Shown here: in pieces, positions 21,699 to 34,143 of the stretch
Position numbering within the stretch: position 1 is the first letter of the stretch
Layout of the letters: the number at the start of each line of letters is the position of its first letter
Assembly (NCBI RefSeq): GCF_010093595.1
Contig: NW_022985442.1
Location: forward strand, 784,261-848,260
Length of the DNA stretch: 64,000 nucleotides
Direction of reading: 5' to 3'
From: Mytilinidion resinicola
Lineage: Eukaryota; Ascomycota; Dothideomycetes; Mytilinidiales; Mytilinidiaceae
Notes under the pieces: generated by a model
What the model was told of the DNA's origin: nothing
What the model saw: only the letters and a program-made list of their open reading frames with translations
Database searches by the model: none
Made by a program: the position numbers and the translations under genes

Positions 21699-22392
21699 GA
21701 TTTCAGAGGTTGCTTGAGTATCGAAGGGTGGTATGAATGTATTCCAGGGATGGAGTATAAGAAGGGTAGTGAGGGGGTGAGGCGGAGTCGTTTGAGACGG
21801 TATCCTCGAAGCTTTGACCACGGCGATAAGCACATCAAGGTACCTCCGAATTTCTTCTTCATCAACACTCGAACGTCTAGAATATATGCATCTTCAAGAA
21901 ACCTCTGACCTGATGAGGTTCCCATCATCAGAGCATCAGATGTGAAATCATCGCATAATATCTCATTATAGAAATTCCCGCCTGCTGCGCTTAACCTCTG
22001 CTATCTAACGCATGCAACCGCACGTAAATGGAAGTATCATAATGTAGCATGCAGATTATTAACAAGATAACCCAATTAGAGTGAAGGTATTTTGTGGCGG
22101 TATGTTACACATTGCTCTCCTACTCTCCCTCACGCATACCAGCTCCGGTGTACCTTTGTAACGGTCATTGGCGTTTCTTCGAATCTTGCCTAGAACCTGC
22201 AAAGGGCATCCTCAGACCAGAACCAATCTTGTTGGCCCATGCTGTTGTCACTGACAATCAAAGTGGGATGGAAGCTGTCATGTGCTGGCAGGTTACACAA
22301 AGCCGTCTTCAGCTGTTCGCCCTTAACTTAATCATCCATTTCCCCCATACCTTATTCTCTTCAACTCATCCTTTCCCTCCACAAAACACATC
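21699..22392. other. Divergent promoter region between bleomycin hydrolase and MYND gene
   Basis: Two divergent starts (21698 minus, 22393 plus) share this spacer. The last 70 bases before 22393 are pyrimidine-rich (TTCAACTCATCCTTTCCCTCC), typical of fungal transcription starts. No gene was recognised; an open stretch at 22094-22396 looks like 5' UTR. Confidence 0.5.
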
Positions 22393-23631
22393 ATGACTAG
22401 CTCTAACGCACTAGTTGTATGTATCGTGTGCAACAACTCCAAGGTCCAACTCTGTGAACGATGTAAGAGCGCCCGCTACTGCTCGAAAGCATGCCAACAA
22501 GCCGATTGGCCTATCCACAAGCTCCTCTGTGCCACCTTCTCAAAATTCGACACTTCTCAGCGACCAACCTCCGAACATCTCCGGGCGTTCCTGTTCCCGG
22601 TTGATGAAGAGAAACCCAAAACCATCTGGCTTCACTGCCCGTGGCGCGACGACGACGACGACGGTACATACCAGCATCCCGAAATCGGGTCACTCCTCGG
22701 TCCCGATACTTTCCTAAAGCATGCACCAATCCAGTATAACCCAGTGTTGAAGAGAACACTATCCGATACAATATACGTCTGCTATCGCGACACCTTTCTC
22801 GTTGATGGCTCGAAACCCAACACCAGCATCACCCGCATCACCACCACCAAACCCGGCCAGTACCACGACTGGCGCGCTCCGCTCATGGCCTACGGCATGG
22901 TAGGCCTAGGCATCGACCAGACCACTTGCAAAGACCTCGACATGAACGACTTCCGCCACATCGCCGATTACTTCCTCACGTACGGTTATATACCCGCACC
23001 AGCTACCCAGCAGCAGCCCAAGGGCATCAACGTCAAGGGTGTAAAAATCAATTGTCTCGGTGACCAGAAGATGCTCCATAAGCCGCCCTTCGAGGCCGTT
23101 GAAGTATCTGCGACGGATCCCATCTTCTCCGCGCACGACACCTCTGACATCGCGAAACGCATCGGCCTCCCTATCTTCACGCGCCGTTGTCCCCCAGACC
23201 CGAAGTGGGCGAACAACGAAGACAATCCGATCTTCGAACGCCACAGCCCTTTCAATAACCAAGACGCTACGTTCCTACATCTGTGCCTTGATCCCAAAAC
23301 CAAGTTCGACCTTCGCTCGGGGACGTTGGGGTGGGGCTTGGCTTCCCAGCAGTGGCAGAACAGCGTGGGAAGTGCTATCGTCGTGCGGCAGGATAAGAAG
23401 CCACTGGCGCCGTTACATGTGGAGGCGCTATGTAGGTACTGTCGTGACGATGTACTGCCGCTTCTGGCGCACTCGATGGGGGAGTATGCGCCGGAAGAGC
23501 CGATGGGGAAGGATGCTGTTCTGGCTATGATCTGCAGGCCTACTTTCGTGATTTGTTGGTATAGGCTGCTGGAGGAGAAGCATAAAAAGGGAGAGCATGC
23601 GAGTGCTCCTTATCCTTATGATGATGTGTAA
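22393..23631 (+). CDS. MYND-type zinc-finger protein
   Basis: An intronless ORF of 412 residues. The N-terminal MYND finger is complete: C10, C13, C21, C24, C30, C34, H42 and C46 in CIVCNNSKVQLCERCKSARY and the segment that follows. MYND fingers usually bind proteins. The rest has no SET motif, so it is not a SMYD-type methyltransferase as far as I can see. It contains a conserved-looking KTIWLHCPWR and a C-terminal FVICWYRLLEEKH stretch seen in fungal MYND proteins of unknown role. The ATG is preceded by a pyrimidine-rich leader and AAAACACATC. Confidence 0.85.
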   Translation: MTSSNALVVCIVCNNSKVQLCERCKSARYCSKACQQADWPIHKLLCATFSKFDTSQRPTSEHLRAFLFPVDEEKPKTIWLHCPWRDDDDDGTYQHPEIGSLLGPDTFLKHAPIQYNPVLKRTLSDTIYVCYRDTFLVDGSKPNTSITRITTTKPGQYHDWRAPLMAYGMVGLGIDQTTCKDLDMNDFRHIADYFLTYGYIPAPATQQQPKGINVKGVKINCLGDQKMLHKPPFEAVEVSATDPIFSAHDTSDIAKRIGLPIFTRRCPPDPKWANNEDNPIFERHSPFNNQDATFLHLCLDPKTKFDLRSGTLGWGLASQQWQNSVGSAIVVRQDKKPLAPLHVEALCRYCRDDVLPLLAHSMGEYAPEEPMGKDAVLAMICRPTFVICWYRLLEEKHKKGEHASAPYPYDDV

Positions 23632-23844
23632 GGTTGTTGAAGGATGGATTGTTTCTATGCAAGTAGGTAGATGCTGAGTTGAAGTGCTGAAGGCTGTAAG
23701 ATCTGTATGAAAGTCTCTCCCTAAATCTGGTAAGGAAAAGAGAGCAGTGTATCATATAAGTATATCTCAACACATTCCTACCCACTCCGCACAAGCTACT
23801 AGAACCCCCCATCACCCTCCCTCAACCCATCAAAGCAACATTGC

Positions 23845-24871
23845 TCACCCCATCCTCTCCCACGGCAACCCCTTCGCCATCCTCATCACCCCCCTCTCCG
23901 CATACCTCACCGTCCCCGCCACATCCAGCACCTTCTGCGCCTGCACCCTCTGGAAATTCTCCCGTACCACCTTCCAAGCATCCCCATCCATCTCTTCCTC
24001 ATCCTCATCCCTCTCCACCCCCAAAGCCCCCTCCACCTTCTTCACCGCAACCCTATACCCAACCTCCAGCACCCTCCTCACCCGCGCCTCCTCCCCCCTC
24101 CAAACCTCCGGCAAAGCTCTATCGGCCTCCGGCACCGCGTCCTCAATGCGCATCGCCATAGCGTCGTAGTCACGAAGCATCTCATGTGAGCGCTGCACGA
24201 GCAACGCCGCGGTGGTGAGGTTGGTGAAGAAACCCGCGCCGGCGAGGTTGGTGAAGAAACCCGCGCCGGCGAGGCCCTTGGGCGGATTGGTGACAGACTG
24301 GGCTGCTGCGGCTTCTTGGAAGATATTGGCAATTTGGGCGGCGATGTCGGCGCGGTGGGTCTGCTCGTTGGCAAGGCTGGTGGGGTGTTTAGTGGAACCG
24401 CGAGGTGGAAGGGGAGAGGGAAGGGGTAAAAGGAGATGGGGGGGGGGGGGAGGGGGGGGGGGGGGGGACGCACGCATCGCTTAGTTGCTTGTTTAGCAGG
24501 GCCTCGAGGGCTTTTTGGTCGCTGGAGACTTTGCGTTTGAACGATGCGGCGTCGGAGTCTGAGGGCTGAGGCTGATGGGGGGGCTTTGGGGGACGGCTGG
24601 GCTCTCTGGGGTGGGTTAGCTGGAAGGGTGGGAGAGGCGGTGCTTGATTGGTGAGGGGGATGTACTACTTTGAGGTAATAGTAGACTCGTAGTGTTCGAC
24701 TGGTGGATTGGTGTCCTGAGTCTTTTCCGGAGAGCTTCCGTACCGGCGACGCGACCGGGGTTGGGGCGAGGCATCGTCGGTATCTGCATTGAGTTTGGTG
24801 AGTAATTTCGAGAAGGGAATAATCATAAGAGAAGGCATACCATCTGCTTTGCGCTTGCGTCCTTTCGTCAT
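23845..24871 (-). CDS. Hypothetical basic/helical protein, four exons
   Basis: Exons 24871-24841, 24783-24669, 24605-24474 and 24376-23845 sum to 810 bases, 269 residues, with introns of 57, 63 and 97 bases. The N-terminus is nuclear-signal-like (MTKGRKRKAD, then RSRRRYGSSP). A Pro-rich stretch precedes a helical region (SFKRKVSSDQKALEALLNKQ), and the C-terminal part is helical and Ala-rich (IANIFQEAAAAQSVTNPP, with RSHEMLRDYDAMAMRIED further on). A 9-residue tandem duplication LAGAGFFTN comes from an exact 27-bp DNA repeat. The long G-tract lies in the last intron. I do not recognise the function; nuclear location is inferred from the basic start. Confidence 0.6.
24217..24270. repeat. Exact 27-bp tandem duplication in coding sequence
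   Basis: The unit at 24217-24243 is repeated without change at 24244-24270, adding nine residues (LAGAGFFTN) in frame to the hypothetical protein. Identity over both copies implies a recent slippage event or an assembly artefact. Confidence 0.9.
24438..24467. repeat. Poly-G tract in an intron
   Basis: Thirteen G (24438-24450), one A, then sixteen G (24452-24467). On the coding strand this is a C-tract inside the last intron of the hypothetical gene, just after the donor. Length is likely variable and hard to sequence. Confidence 0.9.
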
Positions 24872-25249
24872 CTTGGAGGATGTTGTTGAGTTGAGTTTTG
24901 GGATGGAGTGAGGTTGAAATAAGGCAAGCAGATTAGCTGCTTCCTAACAAGTGACTCCAGCCAAGATTCTCGTCAACACTCATCCTTTGCGCCTGTGAGA
25001 GCGGAGACTGTTTAATTGATATTGTCATTAGTCTATTAAAGGTTGATACTCCGATGCGACCGAAACATTTTGACCCCAGGCGCTAATCGTTAACGCCCAT
25101 ATTGAAGCATAAAAACGCCGTCCATCCGAAACCCCCAAAAGTGCGGACAACAATCTACAACCAGCTCACTAAACAGCGGGGAGAAGATGTCAAGAGAAAA
25201 TACCCTCGCAGTCCTCTTCCTTGATGGTCGGCATAATATCCAATTTCGC
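24872..25249. other. Intergenic, tandem minus-strand genes
   Basis: Contains the 3' flank of the homeodomain gene and the promoter of the hypothetical gene. No gene was recognised. Confidence 0.4.
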
Positions 25250-28083
25250 TCAAGCGCCGCAGCCCATGTTGAACACAGCACTATCGTTAAACACAGCGCC
25301 GTCCATAGCCTCGTCCCAATTGAACAGCTCCAATTCTCCCGCATCTCCATCCATAATCTGAGGATGCGCCTCTTCGCAGTCTATCTCCGCAATCTGACCC
25401 CACCCAGGGTACTTGAAGCACTCGTTCACAGTACCCAAGTCGAGATTCAACCCCATATTCGTACTCCCGTCAAGCGCAGGCTCGCCTTTGCCATTGTAGT
25501 CGAGCTCTGGGATGGTATTACTTCCAAGTATGGAATATGTCTCCATCGGTGGGTTGTGTATATTGACACCACAGTCCTCCAGTGCGTCGTAGACATCGAA
25601 GTTATCAGGCACATCCACGATGCCGTGCGCCTTTTTGAAGAGCGCTAGCCATTCGGGGTTATCTGCCGCTGTCTGGTTCCACGGGTCGTCGTCGTTATAC
25701 AGGATGCGGCGCGCTTCGCTCTGGATTAGCTCGTCGGTGCAGCTGCCTGGACCTTCTGTAACCATCTTTTGACGTACGAAGCGACCGAGACGGAGCGTCA
25801 GGATCTCCCAGCAGGTTGCAGTGGCAGTTTTTGGGTTCGAGCTCGGGGAGACGTTGGAGTTTGTGGTGGTGTTGCTGGCCCAGGTGGGTGTGGTAATAGC
25901 CGATGTGTTCATTGGTGTGCCGAAAACGGGGAAAGTTGATATATTACAAGTCTCTGCCATAGACATATCGGTTTCGAACTGAAGCTGAGCTGTCATGTTC
26001 TGGCCTGGCAGGCCCTCCTGGGATAAGGGGCTGGGTGTTCCGTTCATCTTGTGCCTGACGGTAGGGATAGAGAATTCCAGATCTGTCATTTGGCCAAGTG
26101 GCTGGATATGGTGGGCCATGCTGGCAGTGTTGCTCGCAGAGAATGGGAACGGGCTCTTGCTTTCGTTGCCAATGAGATACGGCGGCATTGCATTTGTGAC
26201 CAGAGCTGCCACGTGAGGATCCAACCCTCGGCAGCCCTTCCAATCCTTCATCTTTGCACCGTTGCGGAACTCCTTCGCAAGATGGTCGACTCGGTCTTGC
26301 CACCTTGTGAACTCTGCACCACAGAAACCGCAGCGACACCTGATGAATGTGGCCTCTGACTTCCAAGTCTCCATGCTAGGCGTCATCTTGCAATTATGGA
26401 TGAGGCGCAGATGCTGGCGAAGATGGTCCTTTCGATAAAAGGTGCGGGCCTCCAGTCCTTTTTCTTCGCAAGAAGCATGGTTATGGGTTTCAAGATGGTC
26501 GCGCGATGCGTCCAGGGCGTCGCAGTAGGTGCACTTCCGTTTACCCGAAGCAGGATCTGTGATGACATCTCCAAGAGGAGCACAAATCCACTTCTCCAGC
26601 GATAAGTGAAGAGACTTCTCGTGACGGGACCAGTCGTACTTAGATTTGAACGTGTCAGTACAGAAGGTACATTGGAACATGCGTGCGTTAGCTAGGCTAG
26701 AGTCGATCTTTGATGGGCGAGTTTGAACTCGACGGCGCCTCCGCCGTTCTTTAGCCGAGTTGCTGCCAAAGGAGTCGAAGGTGTTGAAAGAGGTGCGAGA
26801 GTTTCGAGAGCCGTGCGACCACACGGAATGCTGGGAGGCAGACCCAGAGGAGATGTTTGTGGTGCCCGTATCCAGTGACGTGGTCGACGGCGCTCGGAAA
26901 ACAGAGAAGCTTCCAGAGCTTCCATTCGACTGTCCCTTGCGACTATACTCAATTCCAAGGCTACTAGAGAGACTTGTAGGCTCTGGAGGATCGAAGTTCT
27001 CCACGGCCTTTTGAATAGCAGTCATGGGTGCAGGTTCGTTCTCAGGGGGGGAGTGCTTCCATCGTTCGAAGGGATTGAGGGACTCCCACGTTCGACCGGC
27101 TGGAATGTTTATGGCTTCTGATGGACGGATGCTTGGAGAGGCGGTTCGCTTGGGACGTGACTTTTGCCTTCGGCGAGTATTGGCCATCCAGTTCGAGATT
27201 TGGCTACTGGTGAGCCCCGTCTTCTCCTTCAAGTCGTTCTTATCCTCTTCTGTGGGATAGGGGTGATCGACATGCTCATCCATCCAATCCTTGAGAATCT
27301 TGATTGCGACACGAGGGAATCGGATACTACCCTTCTTCGTATCTTTATTGTCGGCGAAACCCTCGTCTTCAATAGGGCCCATGTGACCAAGAGATCGCAT
27401 CGGTCTGGTCTTGGCAGTCAAGCCACCAAAGACATGAGCACTGTCCTCGGTCACAATGTCTAACGTATCAAGACGCTTCCTTGATTGCCTCATGGGTTCG
27501 GCAGAGGTCTGGACGAAGCTGCAAGGCCGGAACAGCGCATTGCACGGCGAACAGCCGCTTTGGCCCTCGTAAGTGATAAAGCACTCGAGATGCCGAGAGT
27601 GGCAGTAATCGCAAGCCTGCTCGGGCTTGGAGTATCGAGGGATCCAGCTCGAGAAATCAGGGTTCCACTCGGCCTTGTCGGCTGGCTGGGCAGTGGCCTC
27701 AGGAATCTCGAAGTCGCCCATGAAGCCGACACAAACGCACCTGATTACGGTTAGAACGGCATTCAGGAGCGAATATTGAATTTGTGTCCCAGATGATAGA
27801 AGACAAGAAAACAAGAAGATGTATGAGAAGTGGAAGTGTGCTGGAGAACGGACTTGACTGCATTGCCATGACATATATGGACTAAGGTGTTGTGTAGAGG
27901 AAGTGGAGTAAGAAATGCATTGACGAACCCGTCCGTCGACTCGGTGCCGTGTGCTTGACATAAACTGTTCGGCTCTGCAACGGGCACGACGTGCTCTGGT
28001 TGAGAGTGGATCACATCCGGCATAGCAGCCTCGCCAAAGTCGAAGAACTCGGCGATGTCCGAGTGAACGTTGGTGTTCTCCAT
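25250..28083 (-). CDS. Transcription factor with Zn2Cys6, TALE homeodomain and C2H2 finger
   Basis: Exon 1 (28083-27929, starting MENTNVHSDIAEFFDF) and exon 2 (27740-25250) sum to 2646 bases, 881 residues, with an intron of 188 bases (GTTCGT donor, CTAAC branch). The upstream open frame to 28381 is read-through and was not used. Around residues 94-121, ACDYCHSRHLEC then CSPCNALFRPC gives CX2CX6CX9CX2CX6C, the Zn2Cys6 spacing. Around 190-245 lies a KN/TALE homeodomain (HPYPTEEDKNDLKEKTGLTS, recognition helix ISNWMANTRRRQK). Around 408-429 is a C2H2 finger (CTFCTDTFKSKYDWSRHEKSLH), with more Cys/His pairs after it. Homeodomain plus C2H2 factors are known in ascomycetes and act in development. 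A paralog is not visible here. Start choice is moderately sure. Confidence 0.85.
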
Positions 28084-30407
28084 CACGACAACTGAAAGGA
28101 GCAGAACTCGCCCTTCGGACGATCGCTGGCAACAACACGCCCTTTACGTAGAAGAATGATGACGCGAGATGGATGGGGATTACAAAAGGCGTGGAGAGGA
28201 AGGCGGGTGTCTTTAGGAAGAGGAGCACGAGGGCGCATGGCGGGGACGACGAGTCACATCCTAGCAGCATGTCAAAAACTCGGCACGGCCATCCCAAAGC
28301 GGGCACAGAAGGGCGCGCTGCTTGAAGGCCTGTCCAAGCCAGCGCCCGCGAGAGGTCCATTTGTCCCCGCTGGGCCTGCACCGCTTCAGCCCTAGACGCG
28401 CCGCAATCGGCCAGTCAGCCGGCAAGTCAGCTATCGTCGAGATGCGATTGGCCATGGAAGCAGGTCTCGGTTTTCTAGAACATGGTGGCGCTGAGCAAGA
28501 GAACCATGTGGGGAGCAGTGCGCCTTGACCGCTGCTCAAAGCCACCATCGGAGGGCGTGCCGCTTACCAATTTGCAGTGCTGGTAGTTACCCTGGTCCGG
28601 GGCATACCCTTGACTATCCTGTGCTCTCCGGAGAATATGTGCTATGTAAGTCCTCTCGCCGGAATAGACATCAGGGTCTTGAACTCAGACAGATCGCAAC
28701 CCAGTCCTTTTGGCGCCTGTAGCGCTTTAGTGACGTTTTTTGAATTTTTATCAGCAGTGTATGTAGTCCTCTACCACGGAGAAGACCTTTGACATCCATA
28801 AACTGATTCCTTCGGACGGAAGATTGATCGGAAGGGTAATTCAACTTCTTCAAAACACTACGACTGTTTACATGCGGTCAATTACTCATATTGCTATTTA
28901 CCCGCAGTATCTTTAGTTCATGTTTGCCCAACACTGACCTTACATCATTCGATTAGCTAGTTCCACATCCCCAATACGAAATACGACAAACAACCCGGTC
29001 ACTGCCGCCCTCATGACCACAGATGCGCGGATCTAAATCCACGAGGCTGCAGAGTCGCCAGCAGAATAAAAGACACGCCACCCCTCGAGGCCTCTTGGCC
29101 AACCCCCTCATCTGACCGGCACCCGCGTAAGCTCAGCCTCGCCGAACCCCTCATGACCTTGCAGTGCAGCTCGCCGAGCAACCACACTCGCGTTGTGGTA
29201 CACTGGATGGTACAAAGGTAAATGAAGACGTGACCGCCTACAACAACCTTAGTAGCTATCCAACGGGAGTGGAAACAGTCGTCGCTGGATTGAGAACAGC
29301 GAATCCTGCGAGACCAGGTCTGGTCGAGTCGGAAATAATCCTCTAGCAAGAAGCGCGGAAGTTCCGGAGACTTAGAGCGAGAGCTCAGCTACTTGACCTT
29401 ACCCGCTACCGTCTGCGACAAATAAGTGGCCACGGATGCTCGAGGCCCTTTCGAAGGGCTGAGACACAGTGCAGCGAAGTCATGCGAAGGCACATGCAAC
29501 TGATGGAGTCTACAAAGTATCAGAGAGCTGGCGCTCATCCTATTGGGGCATTGATGACGCAACCAAAGCGAGGTATTGCCAGATTGTAAGGCGCGAAGGA
29601 TAAGGAATGGGACCATCACTTCTGTGGCACATGGATTGTCGCGCTGAAGAAGAGCAACATCGACAAAGAGAAGAACAATTCAACAGTTACAGAAGCGCTA
29701 GGCAATGCGACGGCTTGGAAGCCAAAATGTGTTAGTCGATAGACTCTTATATAAGTGTGCACACTCGTCTACATTCGTCTGCAATGCTTTGATACATCTA
29801 AGGAGTCTGCATGTACCTGTCTCGATGGTGTTGAACCAGCTGTAGGTTCGACTGGCTACCTCAGAGAGTACCATATTGCCCAGTTGTGAATAGAGCGGTG
29901 CATGCAAGAAGCCCGCAATGTATTAGCTACTACTGAGGGGTGTTGTGAGGAGTGGTAAGGAGGGGTGCCTGGCCGGATTAACTCGGACCGACCCGACCGG
30001 GGTGTTTGGTTGGCGGGCAGTTGGTGGCGGCGTGGATGACAATGACTGACAACAACGGAGAGAAGGCTCTCGAAGATATCACTCCCTCTACCCTTGGTTT
30101 GTTTCCTCCACGCATCGTCGGAGCCGTCGACGCGAGGGCCGCATAGGCTCTGCTTCTCTGCCTTTACATGTCTCGTCTTTGAAGCTCGACTTCATTGCCA
30201 TTATCGGCCCGGTAGCTCTACAGCAGTACATCTCCGTCGATACTGTTCAACCGGTCTACTTTCCTCGATCCTTCATCACCGCCACGAGCCTGCCTAATAT
30301 CCAGGGCGGTGCAGTGATCACCCTGCAGCTCCCGCTACTCCGTACGTTGCTTTCAACCACAGCCTTCCTGTCTTTGTACTCAAACTAACACCGCTCTCTA
30401 GTCCAGC
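28084..30407. other. Long intergenic region, divergent promoters
   Basis: Between the homeodomain gene (minus) and the HECT gene (plus). Short ORFs on both strands are not convincing. Near 30341-30401 there is a likely 5' UTR intron of the HECT gene (GTACGT donor, CTAAC branch, CTCTCTAG acceptor) ending just before ATG 30408. No RNA gene was recognised. Confidence 0.4.
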
Positions 30408-33400
30408 ATGTTCACGACCTTCAGCGGAAGCACGCGGCGGCCCCGCCAAGTGAACCTCTCCGGCCGCGGATCCAGCGGCTTTGGAAACATTGGCTCTGGA
30501 TCTGGATCGCAAGCCGCCTTGGATCGCGCTCAACAAGAACGACAACAGCGCCAACGAGAGCGAGACAGGTTACGAGCGGCTAAGCTTCTACAACGAGCAT
30601 GGAGGGGGCATTCGACCCGACAAGGCATTCGCAAAGAACTACTACAGCAATGGGATGTCATAGAGGATTCTGTCGAGCAACCACAGCCGTACGCCTCGGA
30701 GGCTGAGGCTCTCGGACAATTGCAGCGGCTTCTCAATTTCGTGCAGACACGAAACGAGGAGGATATTCGGCGCGTACGGCATTTCGGCGCCCGTCAAATT
30801 CAGACCTTCCAAGTCCAAGGAATTGACTGCTCTGGTGGTCCATGGCCTTTGGCGTATCTCAGGCTTCAGAAATTGGTTCTGGCTATATTGGACCGACGCT
30901 GCAAACCCCACGATACTCGATGGGGAAGCTGCAGAGGCCTAGTCGCGATCTTGCGGTTCCTTGCTGAGCGAATACCCGCGCAAACGGCTCAGAATGCGAA
31001 ACACTTCTACAGTACTCTTGCAGCGGTTGCCCAAAACAGTTCCATGGACACGGTGGCGGCGGATAAGCACGTGGAAAAGGTTCCCGGGGACGATTTACCG
31101 CCTTTTGCTCTCATCACAGAGGCGGCGGTGGCTCCACTGACAACTTTGGCAGCATATACCCTCAATGCATACGAAGCGTTTGGCGCCTCATTCCTTACTA
31201 CACCCATTCTCACTGAGACAGATGACATGGATCGAATACACAGGCCATTAGGTTGGCTCGCAGACTCTATCAACTACAAACTACTGGCCAGCGCGCTTAG
31301 CACTATGATCAATACAGCCGGCTTGGGAGCATATCCGGAGCTCACAGAAACCTCAGGCCGGATTCGGCTCCTGGGATGTTTCATTTACTTCCACCGACAT
31401 GCTCACAATTTCAATAATCCTCAAGCGTACTCTTCGCAGAAAGACTTTGTCTCTGTTGTATCCGCCTTGCTGAATTCTCTGCCCACAGAAATCGTAGAGG
31501 GACAAACTCGCGACCCTGATCAGCCAGAAGATTTGGAGCAACCAGGCCCGCATTTTGCCATGAATCCTTTCCTACAAGAACAGATTCTTTCGCTAGTAAA
31601 TCAAGAGAGCGTCGGAAGCTTGTTATCAAACTCATCTTCGGCGCCAGCGTCATCCCATGATGAGAAAGTAGAGGAGGCTCGACAACTCGCGAACTATGCG
31701 CTTTCGCTTCTTCGGTTCTTCCCTCGTAGAGGTGATGACATTCGGATGTGGCTTTACTTAGGCCCCTCACCTTCCAGCGCGGAAGGTTCTTCACAGACCT
31801 TGCCAGCGATTAAATACTTTTGGGAGGCTACGAAGAGATCCAGCATATTTGGCTCTATCATTCGAGACTCACGAGCAGCTATTCAACTGCTGAAAGCAAA
31901 GCCCTCAGGGACAGAGTATGGTTGGCAGGCGCCAAATTCCGACCTGTCGCCCTCGGCCCAGACCAGTGATGAATGGAGGGTAATTCTGGTGTTCCTAGAA
32001 CTCTACACGTTTGTTCTCAAGGTCATGGATGATGAAGAGTTCTTCTCTGGACACAACACCGGATACACGAGTCGTGCATCTGCCTCGTCAATGACTCGAG
32101 ACAACGCTTTACCGCTCACAGAAGTCAAAGACCTCACGACGTTCCTCAAGAACTTAGGGTTCACATTGTACTTCAACGCGGCTGACATTGTCGAATCAGA
32201 GGACCAGGACTCAACCCGATCCGTCTCGTTTCACTTCTCCAACAATGCTGCACAGATTTCCGAACAGTTGCAACAAACAATGAAAGCAGTAGAGCCGTCC
32301 GTAGGAGGCGTGGCTGGCCTCACCATTGACTACGTAAAGGGTCTGGTGACTGGTCTCCTTCGCATGGTGTACGAACGAGATTCGCGGCGAAGTTTCCTGC
32401 CTGCGGATCATTGGCTGATGGCATCGAGACTTGACATGACGGGTTTTATTCCAACTGTAGTTGAGGAAGAAGAGAGTCGTCACAGAATTGAAGAAGAGGA
32501 CGCGGAAGATGCGATTCAGGATGATGGCGAGGATGAGCTAGAGGACACAAACCATCTCATTGGCACAAGCCGTGCACAACAAGCCCGACGCTTAGAGCGA
32601 CTGCAGCGACAACAGCGTAAAGCCTCTCGAAGGAGGTATCTTCAGGCTGTTGCACCTCGATTAGAGATTCTGCAGAACATGCCATTTCTCATCCCCTTCA
32701 CCACCCGAGTTCAGATCTTCCGGGAATTTGTTTCTTTAAACATGGTCAGCCTCTCCGATTCTCTCGTTATTTATTGCATATGCTAACGAAAATATAGACC
32801 AAACGTAGAGGAAGTGCCGATGCAGAAACGTGGCGCGTCCTGATGATGAACCGCCCAGATGCGCCGCAACAGTTCGAAAAACATCACGCAAAGATCCATC
32901 GTGGGAATGAATTTGATGATGCATTCGCTCAATTCTATTCTCTAGGCGAGGGCCTGAAAGAACCCATTCAGATTACGTTTGTCGATCAATTCGGTGCCGC
33001 GGAAGCTGGTATTGATGGCGGTGGTGTTACCAAAGAGTTCCTGACAAGCGTCACTCAGAAGGCTTTTAATCCTTCTGACGGAATAGATCTCTTTATCGAC
33101 AATAACCAACATCTCCTCTATCCCAATCCTTCGGCTGTCCAAGAGCAGAAAGAGCTTCTTCGCGAAGCAGGTTTGGACGACACATCAATCGATTTTCGCC
33201 TAGCAGTCTTGAACCTCCTACAGCGTTACGAGTTTATGGGTCGCATCATTGGAAAGTGTCTCTATGAAGGCATTCTGGTCGATGTGAATTTTGCGCCATT
33301 CTTCCTGCGAAAGTGGGCCCTGACGGGCGGATCTGGTTCTGCCCCGAACGAATCGGGGTATCGCGCGACTCTCAATGACCTTCGTGACCTGGACGAGGAA

Positions 33401-34143
33401 CTTTATGATGGACTTGTAAGTCATGGCCCATTTCTATATAGAAATATTACTAACCTGCTGTGCAGCATCAACTCAAGAACTACACAGGGGACGTCGAGGA
33501 CTTCTCTCTCAACTTTACCGTGACAGACACTGTCAAGAGAGACCATCACAACGGTGCTACGAAAACTGTTACGAGGGAATTGAAACCTGATGGCTCCAAT
33601 ATACCCGTCACAAACCGCAATCGCCTGGTTTACATATCATACGTGGCTCGTCACCGCCTTCAGAACGAACCCGCTATGCAAACAAACGCCTTCCTCCGTG
33701 GTCTTTCAACCATGATAAACCCGTCGTGGCTTAGCATGTTCAATCACAGCGAACTACAGACCCTAGTCGGCGGTACCTCGACTTCCATCGATTTGGACGA
33801 CCTTCGCCGCAATACGATCTACGGTGGGGTCTATCAGCGTGGCGATGACGGTCGCGATCACCCAACCATCGAGCTCTTCTGGCGTGTCATGGAGAAATTC
33901 GATGACGGAGAACGACGCGCAGTGCTGAAGTTCGTCACCTCAACCCCACGATCACCTCTGCTAGGCTTTAGCACGCTCCGTCCACCGTTCAGTATTCGAG
34001 ATGGGGGCGGTGACGAGGAGAGACTGCCGAGCACTAGTACCTGCGTCAATTTGTTGAAGCTCCCCGTATACAAGGACGAGAATGTGCTGAAGGAGAAACT
34101 TCTCTACTCAGTGTTCTCCGGGGCTGGGTTCGACTTGTCGTAA
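30408..34143 (+). CDS. hul5: HECT-type E3 ubiquitin ligase, Hul5/UBE3C-like
   Basis: Three exons (30408-32744, 32798-33415, 33466-34143; introns 53 and 50 bases) sum to 3633 bases, 1210 residues. The N-terminus has an IQ-like helix (AAKLLQRAWRGHSTRQGIRK) typical of UBE3C/Hul5. An acidic, Glu-rich stretch precedes the HECT domain, which includes ITFVDQFGAAEAGIDGGGVTKEF, YEFMGRIIGKCLYEGILVDV and the catalytic block LPSTSTCVNLLKLPVY with Cys1178, ending GAGFDLS. Hul5 is a proteasome-associated ligase that extends ubiquitin chains and helps clear misfolded proteins. The assignment to Hul5 over other HECT families rests on the N-terminal IQ region and C-terminal motif. Confidence 0.93.

Noticed and set aside
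27741..28381. N-terminal 210 residues of the long open frame covering the homeodomain gene
   Set aside because: The composition is not protein-like there and a better start exon (MENTNVHSD, 28083) joins at a good splice acceptor at 27741.
29800..29860. GGTTCGACT as a tRNA T-loop
   Set aside because: No matching acceptor stem, anticodon arm or D-loop can be arranged around it.
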